Source: Candidatus Enterococcus moelleringii (lineage in GTDB: Bacteria; Bacillota; Bacilli; Lactobacillales; Enterococcaceae). Taken from it: a DNA stretch of 64,000 nucleotides. A program made the translations under genes and the position numbers. Positions 57,568-64,000 of the stretch are shown here, piece after piece; within the stretch, counting starts at the first letter, position 1, and every line of letters begins with the position of its first letter. The stretch is from positions 28,272 through 92,271 of the forward strand of contig NZ_JAFREM010000030.1 of assembly GCF_017377575.1 (NCBI RefSeq), written 5' to 3'. Under the pieces are notes generated by a model. The model had not been told where the DNA came from and did no database searches. It worked only from the letters and a program-made list of their open reading frames with translations.

Positions 57568-59007
57568 ATGTCAAATTTACAAAAAGAAGATTTTTCAAAG
57601 TGGTATTTACAGACTATACAAAAAGCTGATTTAATGGATTACTCTCCAGTTCGTGGGTGTATTATTTTCAAACCAGACGGCTACGAATTATGGGAACACA
57701 TTCAAGAAGACTTCAACAAATTCTTGCGATCTGAAGATATCCGCAACGTGTATTTCCCTATGTTGATTCCTAAGCATTTCTTGGAAAAAGAAGAAGAACA
57801 CGTGGAAGGATTCGCACCAGAATTACCTTGGTTAACTAGAGTTGGCGACGAAGAATTAGAAGAACCATACGCACTGCGTCCAACCTCTGAAACCTTAATC
57901 GGGGATGCTTTTTCTAACTGGATTAACTCTTACCGGGATCTTCCATTAGAAATCAACCAATGGGCGAACGTTTTCCGCTGGGAAAAGAAAACTATGCCAT
58001 TCTTGCGTACCTCAGAATTCTTGTGGCAAGAAGGACATACTGCTCACGAAACAGAAGAAAATGCTCGTGCACGGACAATGAGTGCCTTAGAAGCTTATGC
58101 GGATTTGATTGAAAATACCTTAGCTATTCCAGTTTACCGGGGACAAAAAACTCCGTCAGAACGTTTTGCCGGAGCAGTTGATACGTATTCAGTCGAAGCA
58201 ATGATGCGTGACGGTAAAGCCGTCCAAGCAGGAACGTCTCATTACCTTGGCAACAACTTCGCACAAGCTTTTGATATTAAATTCTTGAACCGCAACAATG
58301 AACATGAACACGTGTATACCACTTCTTGGGGTATTTCAACTCGTTTAATCGGTTCATTAATCATGGTTCATGGAGACGAAAAAGGGCTAGTAATGCCGCC
58401 AAAAGTTGCGCCAACACAAGTAATTCTAATTCCAGTTGGTCCATGGCAAAAGAACCCAGCTATTCTTGATAAGCTGAAAGAACTGCAAGCTACTTTAAGA
58501 GCAAAAGGCTTGCGTGTACGGATCGATGAAACTGATAATTCACCTGGCTACAAATTCAACGAATGGGAACTTAAAGGTGCACCATTACGTATTGAATTTG
58601 GACCACGCGATTTGGAAAACAACCAAGTAGTCGTAAAAATGCGCGATTTAGATGATAAAGAAACAGTTGCATTAGACGATCTTGAAGCATACATTACCGA
58701 AGCAATGGATGTTATGCAAAAACGTCTGTACGAAAGTGCTGCCGCTCGTTACAAAGAAAACGAGCATTACGATATTGATACCTTAGATCAGTTGAAAGAG
58801 CATATTGCCAAATCGAAAGAAGAAGGCGAAGTCCCAGGATTTGTTTTAATCGGTTGGGATGGTACAGAAGAAACCGAAGCGAAAATCAAAGAAGAGACTG
58901 GCTTTACAACCCGTAACATTCCATTCAATCCACCTGTTGAAAAAGAAGTGGACATTGTTAGTGGAAAACCTGCGAAACACACCGTATGGATCGCACGTGC
59001 TTATTAG
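57568..59007 (+). CDS. proS: Prolyl-tRNA synthetase, archaeal/eukaryotic type
   Basis: A 479-residue class II synthetase. It lacks the INS editing domain of bacterial ProRS (about 570 residues) and has the archaeal-type C-terminal extension ending W-I-A-R-A-Y with the characteristic terminal Tyr. Class II motifs: motif 2 at F-R-W-E-K-K-T-M-P-F-L-R-T and motif 3 G-I-S-T-R-L-I-G. The start follows AGGAGG. It is controlled by a Pro T-box. A second, bacterial-type proS may exist elsewhere in the genome. Confidence 0.93.
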   Translation: MSNLQKEDFSKWYLQTIQKADLMDYSPVRGCIIFKPDGYELWEHIQEDFNKFLRSEDIRNVYFPMLIPKHFLEKEEEHVEGFAPELPWLTRVGDEELEEPYALRPTSETLIGDAFSNWINSYRDLPLEINQWANVFRWEKKTMPFLRTSEFLWQEGHTAHETEENARARTMSALEAYADLIENTLAIPVYRGQKTPSERFAGAVDTYSVEAMMRDGKAVQAGTSHYLGNNFAQAFDIKFLNRNNEHEHVYTTSWGISTRLIGSLIMVHGDEKGLVMPPKVAPTQVILIPVGPWQKNPAILDKLKELQATLRAKGLRVRIDETDNSPGYKFNEWELKGAPLRIEFGPRDLENNQVVVKMRDLDDKETVALDDLEAYITEAMDVMQKRLYESAAARYKENEHYDIDTLDQLKEHIAKSKEEGEVPGFVLIGWDGTEETEAKIKEETGFTTRNIPFNPPVEKEVDIVSGKPAKHTVWIARAY

Positions 59008-59148
59008 GAAAGATTCTGGAAGGAAGCTGCTTTAAAATATAAAAAACCTTCAATATCTGTTCGAAAAATCAGCCGCAAACAACTAAGTAGACAGTGAGAA
59101 TATTTTTTACTCCCGCATGAAGCAGACTTCTAACCGGACTTTTAATTG

Positions 59149-59198
59149 AGAGTTTGAGATAATGATCTTATAAGATTGTTATCTTAAGCTCTTTTTTT
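59149..59198 (+). terminator. Very strong intrinsic terminator abutting the next ribosome site
   Basis: AGAGTTTGAGATAA pairs with TTATCTTAAGCTCT (14 bp, two G-U), the loop itself contains ATCTTATAAGAT, and seven T residues follow. Its T run ends 2 bases before the AGGAGG of the dehydrogenase gene. It may end proS transcripts or act as an attenuator for the downstream gene. The region 59008-59148 has no gene. Confidence 0.85.
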
Positions 59199-59212
59199 AA
59201 GGAGGATTTTTT

Positions 59213-60175
59213 ATGAAAATTGTTGTATTAGACGGATATGCTTTAAATCCAGGAGATTTGTCTTGGATGGATTTTGAAAAATTTGGGGAAGTAACGGTCT
59301 ATGACCGAACTTCTTATACGGACATGGAGGAAATCGTTCAGCGAATCGGCGAAGCTGAAGTGGTCCTTACCAATAAGACACCTATTAACGAAACAATCCT
59401 GTCGCAGGTGCCCAACTTACGCTATGTTGGAGTTATCGCTACTGGGTACAACGTTGTAGACATTGAAGCTGCAGCTAAACATGATGTAGTGGTTACCAAT
59501 ATTCCAACGTATGGTACTGATGCTGTAGCCCAGTTTACCTTTGCTTTATTGTTGGAAATTACTAGTCAGGTGGGTTTGCATAATCAATCGGTCCATGCAG
59601 GAGAGTGGGAGAACAGCATTGATTTCATGTATACCAAAGTTCCTTTGATGGAGCTGAGGGGAAAAACTTTAGGCTTAATCGGCTACGGAGCAATTGCTCA
59701 TGCAACTGCTAAGATCGCTCATGCTATGAACATGGAAGTAATATATGCTAATCATCGACCTAAGCCTGCCGAGGAAGAATGGCTAAAGCAAATTCCCTTA
59801 GAAGAGCTTTACCAACAAGCTGATATTATTAGCTTGCACATTCCGCAAACAGCAGAAACAACGGGAATGATTAATCAAGCAGCCATTTCACAAATGAAGG
59901 ATGGCGTAATCCTGATTAATACTGCCAGAGGCGGTTTGTTAGATGAGCAGGCAGTTGCTGATGCGCTAAACAGCGGAAAAATCGCAGCAGCTGGTGTGGA
60001 TGTTGTGTCAACGGAACCGATTAAAACAGAGAATCCGTTGTTACAGGCAAAAAATTGCTTTATCACTCCCCACATTGCTTGGGCACCAGTAGAAACTCGG
60101 GCCCGATTAATGGGAATTGCAGTGGATAATCTGTCTGGCTTCTTAAATGGTGAGACCAAGAATGTTGTAAATTAA
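59213..60175 (+). CDS. D-2-hydroxyacid dehydrogenase family protein
   Basis: A 320-residue NAD(P)-dependent dehydrogenase. The nucleotide motif is G-L-I-G-Y-G-A-I-A (about 150-158), with Ala in place of the third Gly. Catalytic residues are visible: Arg in T-A-R-G-G-L-L-D, Glu in S-T-E-P and His in T-P-H-I-A-W. The sequence resembles glycerate/hydroxypyruvate reductases. Substrate not certain. The start follows AGGAGG. A promoter is not evident between the strong terminator and the start, which is odd. Confidence 0.87.
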   Translation: MKIVVLDGYALNPGDLSWMDFEKFGEVTVYDRTSYTDMEEIVQRIGEAEVVLTNKTPINETILSQVPNLRYVGVIATGYNVVDIEAAAKHDVVVTNIPTYGTDAVAQFTFALLLEITSQVGLHNQSVHAGEWENSIDFMYTKVPLMELRGKTLGLIGYGAIAHATAKIAHAMNMEVIYANHRPKPAEEEWLKQIPLEELYQQADIISLHIPQTAETTGMINQAAISQMKDGVILINTARGGLLDEQAVADALNSGKIAAAGVDVVSTEPIKTENPLLQAKNCFITPHIAWAPVETRARLMGIAVDNLSGFLNGETKNVVN

Positions 60176-60193
60176 TCCATTTCTACTATTAAT

Positions 60194-60230
60194 AAAGGCA
60201 GCCGGACAAATAAATGTCCAGCTGCCTTTA
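60194..60230. terminator. Intrinsic terminator between convergent dehydrogenase and reductase genes
   Basis: AAAGGCAGC-x-GGACA / TGTCC-x-GCTGCCTTT stem with an internal A/T flank. It can serve both strands. Confidence 0.8.
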
Positions 60231-60235
60231 ATCGT

Positions 60236-61171
60236 TTAACGGAATAATTGATCAATCTTGTCAAAATCTTCTTGTGAAAGCTGCACGTCACAAGCCTTCA
60301 CATTGGCCTCAACTTGTTCTGGACGCTTAGCTCCAGGAATGACCACGCCCATTACAGGGTGTTTCATATACCAAGCTAGGACTAATTGAGTGACTGTTAC
60401 TTCATACTGTTCAGCAATTGGCTTTAATGAATCGACTTTACCAATAATTTCTTTAAAGCGTTCACCTTTAAAATCAGGATTCTTACTGCGCAAATCGCTG
60501 TCGTCGAAAGTCGCTTCTTTTTCATATTTACCAGTTAACAAGCCAGAATCCAATGGATAGTAAGGAACGAAACTAATTTTTTGTTCTTTCAAATAAGGGA
60601 ACAACGTATCTTCATGTTCGCGATGGATTAAGCTGTAACGTTCTTCAATCACATCCACATAGCCATCTTGATTGGCTTCCTTTAATTGTTCTAAAGAAAA
60701 GTTGGAAACACCGATTGCTTTGATTTTGCCTGCCCGTTTCAATTCATGTAAAGCAGCTACTGCTTCGTTTTTAGGCGTTTCTTCATCAGGAAAATGGATA
60801 TAGAAAATATCTAAATAGGTTGTTTGCAGGCGTTTTAAGGATTCCTCAACTGCGTTTTTCAAAAATTCTGGAGAATTATTGAAGACACCGCCATTAGCCA
60901 TATCGTGAGCAGCTTTAGAAGCAATGACTACCTTTGAACGGTCAAACTCTTCTTCTTGAAGAACTTCACCAATTAACTCCTCAGACCGGCCACGGCCGTA
61001 AGAAAAAGCCGTATCTAACAAAGTAACGCCATTTCTTAAAGCAGTTCGAACCACTTCTTTGCCGACTTCTTCATCTAAATTAGGGTATAGATTGTGTCCG
61101 CCAACTGCGTTTGTTCCAAGACCTAATTTGCTAGCATATACTTCTGATTTTCCAATTTGTACTTCTGTCAT
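60236..61171 (-). CDS. Aldo/keto reductase, copy A
   Basis: A 311-residue (beta/alpha)8 NADPH-dependent oxidoreductase. The catalytic tetrad is visible: Asp and Tyr in L-L-D-T-A-F-S-Y-G, Lys in V-I-A-S-K, and His in I-H-F-P-D. The NADP loop P-G-A-K-R-P-E-Q is near the end. It is about 75% identical by eye to the reductase at 61329, a tandem duplication. The substrate is unknown. Confidence 0.9.
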   Translation of the reverse strand: MTEVQIGKSEVYASKLGLGTNAVGGHNLYPNLDEEVGKEVVRTALRNGVTLLDTAFSYGRGRSEELIGEVLQEEEFDRSKVVIASKAAHDMANGGVFNNSPEFLKNAVEESLKRLQTTYLDIFYIHFPDEETPKNEAVAALHELKRAGKIKAIGVSNFSLEQLKEANQDGYVDVIEERYSLIHREHEDTLFPYLKEQKISFVPYYPLDSGLLTGKYEKEATFDDSDLRSKNPDFKGERFKEIIGKVDSLKPIAEQYEVTVTQLVLAWYMKHPVMGVVIPGAKRPEQVEANVKACDVQLSQEDFDKIDQLFR

Positions 61172-61303
61172 TATGCAACGCTCCTTATTGTTTTAATTGA
61201 TTTAACTGTATTACCCAAAAACAAACTTTGGATAAGTTCTAATTGATTCTAGTGTAAATTAAAATAGTCGAAAAAGCGAGTGTCTCTTAAAAGAAGGTAA
61301 AAG

Positions 61304-61330
61304 AAAAAAACTGAGGAAGACCCCAGTTTT
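61304..61330 (-). terminator. Intrinsic terminator between the two reductase genes
   Basis: On the minus strand, ACTGGGG-TCTT-CCTCAGT followed by seven T residues. It overlaps the stop codon of copy B and isolates it from copy A, so the two are separate units. Confidence 0.75.
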
Positions 61331-62264
61331 ATTTGAAAATTTCATCGATTTTTTTATAATCGTCTTCTGAAAAACGAATATCGACAGCTTTTGCATTGTC
61401 TTCTACTTGTTCAGGTCGTTTGGCTCCAGGAATAACCACACTGACAGCTGGATTTTTCATGTACCAAGCTAGGACCAGCTGGGCGACAGTTGCATCATAT
61501 TTTTCAGCAATCGGACGCAGCAAATCGACTTTTTCTAAAATTTGTTCAAAACGTTCCCCTTTAAAATCAGGATTGTCATCCCGAATATCTGAACTGTCAA
61601 AGCTGCTTTCCTTGCTGTATTTCCCAGTTAGCAAACCGGAAGCAAGCGGGAAGAATGGGACGAAACCAATCCGATTTTCTTTTAAATAAGGAAATAGCTC
61701 ATTTTCAGCATCCCGATGCAATAAACTGTATTCATCTTCTATTACGTCAACGTAACCATCTAGGTTGGCTTCCTTCAGTTGTTCTAGTGAAAAGTTGGAG
61801 ACACCGATCGCTCGGATTTTTCCAGCTTCCTTCATTTCATGCAATGCAGCCACCGCTTCATTTTTAGGAGTACCTTCGTCTGGAAAGTGAATGTAGAAGA
61901 TATCGATATAATTAGTTTGCAGACGATGCAATGCATCTTCCACTGCTTGTTTTAAAAAGGCCGGTGAATTATTAAGGGCACCGTCTTTGGAAACATCTTG
62001 AGCGGCCTTCGTAGCGATAATTACTCGTGAACGATCATAGGCAGGTTCTTGCAGAACTTCGCCAATCAATTCTTCGGAACGTCCCATACCGTAAGCAAAA
62101 GCAGTATCCAACAAAGTAATCCCATTATCTAAGCCGGCACGAACCACTGCTTTTCCTTGTTCTTCATCTAAATTGGGGAATAAATTGTGGCCGCCAACCG
62201 CATTTGTTCCTAAACCTAAGTCTGTTGCATACACGCGTGATCTACCAATTCTTACATCTGTCAT
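61329..62264 (-). CDS. Aldo/keto reductase, copy B
   Basis: A 311-residue aldo/keto reductase with the same tetrad (L-L-D-T-A-F-A-Y-G, I-A-T-K, I-H-F-P-D) and the same P-G-A-K-R-P-E-Q loop. The start M-T-D-V-R-I-G-R-S parallels M-T-E-V-Q-I-G-K-S of copy A. The terminator between them and the AGGAG-like site upstream suggest independent expression. Confidence 0.9.
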   Translation of the reverse strand: MTDVRIGRSRVYATDLGLGTNAVGGHNLFPNLDEEQGKAVVRAGLDNGITLLDTAFAYGMGRSEELIGEVLQEPAYDRSRVIIATKAAQDVSKDGALNNSPAFLKQAVEDALHRLQTNYIDIFYIHFPDEGTPKNEAVAALHEMKEAGKIRAIGVSNFSLEQLKEANLDGYVDVIEDEYSLLHRDAENELFPYLKENRIGFVPFFPLASGLLTGKYSKESSFDSSDIRDDNPDFKGERFEQILEKVDLLRPIAEKYDATVAQLVLAWYMKNPAVSVVIPGAKRPEQVEDNAKAVDIRFSEDDYKKIDEIFK

Positions 62265-62394
62265 GAATTCCTCACTCCTTATCTTATGTCATCAGTGTAA
62301 GGTGGAAAGCAAAAAAAGTGAAATATCTTGCTTTTTCTTGCCACTTCATCTTGACTTTCTTGCTCATTTTTAGTAGGTTAAAAGATGATAATAA

Positions 62395-62616
62395 ACATCA
62401 ATGAAAGAAAGAGTAAGCAACGAAGAGGGTGCAGAGAGAATTGCCTAGGCTGTGAGCAATTCCAAATCGAGTTTCTGAAAGACATTCTGGAGATGAGCGG
62501 GTGCAAAGCCGCTCCGTTTCGCAAGCGTTAATTGCTAGAGGAAAAAGGCAACTTTTTCAAAGATAGGTGGTACCGCGATTATTTCGCCCTTGTTCAAGCT
62601 GAGCAAGGGCTTTTTT
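62395..62616 (+). promoter_or_regulatory. T-box riboswitch upstream of hisS, aspartate specifier (GAC)
   Basis: A compact T-box leader without long Stem II. The specifier segment is CTGAAA-GAC-ATTCTGGAG, whose flanks are nearly the same as glyQS (GAAA-GGC-ATTCTTGAG), so the specifier is GAC (Asp), not a His codon. The T-box core AGGTGGTACCGCG is at 62570-62582 and the terminator GCCCTTG / CAAGGGC with T run at 62586-62616. This agrees with control of a hisS-aspS operon by tRNA-Asp, a known arrangement. Confidence 0.88.
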
Positions 62617-62643
62617 ACGTCAATCAAGAAAAGAGGCAAAAAA

Positions 62644-63942
62644 ATGAGTTATCAGCGACCAAAAGGCACCAATGATATTTTACCTGGAGAAAGTGAAAAA
62701 TGGCAGTTTGTAGAAGAGACTGCCCGGATACTATTCGGTGATTATCAGTACCAAGAAATCCGTACACCTATGTTCGAGCACTATGAAGTCATTTCTCGCA
62801 GTGTAGGGGACACCACGGATATTGTATCAAAGGAAATGTATGATTTTAGGGATAAAGGAGATCGCCATGTTACTTTGCGCCCTGAAGGAACAGCGCCGAT
62901 TGTTCGAGCATATGTAGAAAACAAGCTTTTCGGACCTGAACACAAAAAGCCATACAAAGTTTATTACACCGGGCCTATGTTCCGCTACGAGCGTCCGCAA
63001 AAAGGGCGACTGCGTCAATTCCACCAAATTGGAATCGAAGCTTTCGGCAGTGAAAATCCAAGCTTAGACGTTGAAATTATGGCGATGGCGATGGACTATT
63101 TCAACCAATTAGGCATTCGCCAAATTCGTTTAGTGATCAATTCAATTGGTGACAAAGAAACGCGAGCAGCGTATCGTCAAGCGTTGATTGATTATTTAGA
63201 ACCTTTTGAAGACCAATTGAGCGAAGATTCCAGACGTCGCTTGCACGAAAATCCTTTGCGGGTTTTAGATAGTAAGGATAAGAAGGATAAACCAATTGTT
63301 GTCGACGCACCAAGCATTTTGGATTACTTAAGCGAACCCGCTCAAAAGCACTTCGACGCGGTAACGGCAACGTTGAAGCATTTAGGGATTGATTACGAAA
63401 TTGATCATCGGATGGTGCGTGGGTTAGATTACTATACTCATACCATTTTTGAAATTATCAGTGATGCTCCTGGAATGGGTGCTCAGTCTACGATTTGCGG
63501 CGGAGGCCGTTATGACGGTTTAGTCGAAGAATTAGGCGGACCAACTACACCAGGGTTCGGTTTTGCAATGGGGATTGAACGTATCTTATTAACCTTGGAG
63601 CAAGAAGACGTGTTAGTACCTGCCATTAACAACTTGGACGCTTATGTAGTTGGAATTGGTGAAGGCACAAACATGGAAGTTCTGAAAATCGTTCAAGCGA
63701 TTCGCGGCTTTGGCTACTCAGCTGACCGCGACTTCATGCAACGCAAAGCAAAAGCGCAATTCAAATCTGCTGATAAGCAAGGTGCTAAACTTGTGCTTAC
63801 TCTAGGCGAAGATGAATTAGAAAAAGGTCAAATCAACGTAAAAGCCTTGGCATCTCACCGTGAAAAAACTTTTTCACTGGAAGAAGTCTATCAACAATTC
63901 AATGAAGTCTACGATGAAATGATGACTTTTATTATTGAGTAA
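62644..63942 (+). CDS. hisS: Histidyl-tRNA synthetase
   Basis: A 432-residue class II synthetase. It starts [10 protein letters not shown], has motif 1 near 45, motif 2 [13 protein letters not shown] and the HisA signatures [14 protein letters not shown] (V-R-G-L-D-Y-Y) and G-G-G-R-Y-D-G-L, then motif 3 [10 protein letters not shown]-terminal anticodon-binding domain follows. ATG 62644 has an AGAGGC site; a longer frame reads into the T-box terminator. The leader specifier suggests that aspS follows beyond the window. Confidence 0.97.
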   Translation: MSYQRPKGTNDILPGESEKWQFVEETARILFGDYQYQEIRTPMFEHYEVISRSVGDTTDIVSKEMYDFRDKGDRHVTLRPEGTAPIVRAYVENKLFGPEHKKPYKVYYTGPMFRYERPQKGRLRQFHQIGIEAFGSENPSLDVEIMAMAMDYFNQLGIRQIRLVINSIGDKETRAAYRQALIDYLEPFEDQLSEDSRRRLHENPLRVLDSKDKKDKPIVVDAPSILDYLSEPAQKHFDAVTATLKHLGIDYEIDHRMVRGLDYYTHTIFEIISDAPGMGAQSTICGGGRYDGLVEELGGPTTPGFGFAMGIERILLTLEQEDVLVPAINNLDAYVVGIGEGTNMEVLKIVQAIRGFGYSADRDFMQRKAKAQFKSADKQGAKLVLTLGEDELEKGQINVKALASHREKTFSLEEVYQQFNEVYDEMMTFIIE

Positions 63943-64000
63943 ACAAGACACAAAACGAAAAACGGACTAATTTTTCTCTTGGGAAAATTAATACATTAAT

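Noticed and set aside
59008..59148. A T-box or other known riboswitch upstream of the dehydrogenase gene
   Set aside because: No GGTGG-ACCGCG core or other class signature is present; only the terminator can be supported.

Overview
The window looks like an ordinary chromosomal segment of a low-GC Gram-positive coccus of the Enterococcus / Vagococcus group. This is an inference from gene content and order: many PTS operons, lipoprotein solute-binding proteins, a comG operon followed by a YtxK-type methyltransferase and ackA, HIT-ecsAB-dat-ccrZ-trmB synteny, and T-box leaders in front of aminoacyl-tRNA synthetases and an amino-acid transporter. I saw no phage, insertion sequence, CRISPR array, rRNA or tRNA gene. 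Nearly all genes have AGGAGG-like ribosome binding sites and many end in clear intrinsic terminators.

Layout. 0.2-2.1 kb: two tandem small membrane proteins and an MFS exporter. 2.3-4.7 kb: DUF1033 protein and topB. 4.8-13.5 kb: a sigma-54-dependent LevR-type activator, a textbook -24/-12 promoter, and a lactose/cellobiose-family PTS (IIB, IIA, IIC) with an Eis-like acetyltransferase embedded in it, a GH1 6-phospho-beta-glycosidase and a DUF871/MupG-like hydrolase. 13.5-17.0 kb: a T-box leader with a duplicated antiterminator/terminator module driving an amino-acid (probably histidine) ABC transporter with two paralogous binding lipoproteins. 17.2-19.6 kb: ftsK. 20.0-23.9 kb: a PRD antiterminator-type regulator and a fructose-family PTS (IIA, IIB, IIC). 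24.0-25.7 kb: a five-repeat protein that may have the beta-flower fold, a small protein and a LacI-type regulator. 26-27 kb: an unknown protein with a basic tail. 27.4-31.5 kb: a DeoR-type regulator divergent from a glycyl-radical enzyme and its activase. 31.7-36.2 kb: rlmN, an alpha/alpha-toroid protein, a KilAC-like protein and helD. 36.2-39.1 kb (minus strand): NrtR-like Nudix regulator, prsA, YtxH-like protein, HIT protein. 39.3-43.8 kb: ecsA, ecsB, dat, ccrZ, a candidate structured RNA, trmB. 43.9-49.9 kb: comGA-GG, YtxK-like methyltransferase, ackA. 50-53.7 kb: an ABC exporter divergent from a TetR-type regulator. 53.8-56.2 kb (minus): MGMT-like protein, CDP-alcohol phosphatidyltransferase, and a second copy of the LacI-regulator/small-protein pair. 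56.4-64 kb: DUF368 (PopT-like) transporter, T-box plus archaeal-type proS, a 2-hydroxyacid dehydrogenase, two tandem aldo/keto reductases, and a T-box (Asp specifier) plus hisS, presumably followed by aspS outside the window.

The points I think most deserve a second look are: (1) the histidine-type T-box with a second complete antiterminator/terminator but no second Stem I; (2) the duplicated small-protein + LacI-regulator cassette, both copies carrying a similar palindrome placed exactly between -35 and -10; (3) a well-folded ~100-nt RNA between ccrZ and trmB ending in a terminator; (4) the five-repeat putative beta-flower protein; and (5) the sigma-54 PTS locus whose enzyme set (GH1 + MupG-like) and embedded acetyltransferase suggest a substrate other than plain cellobiose.
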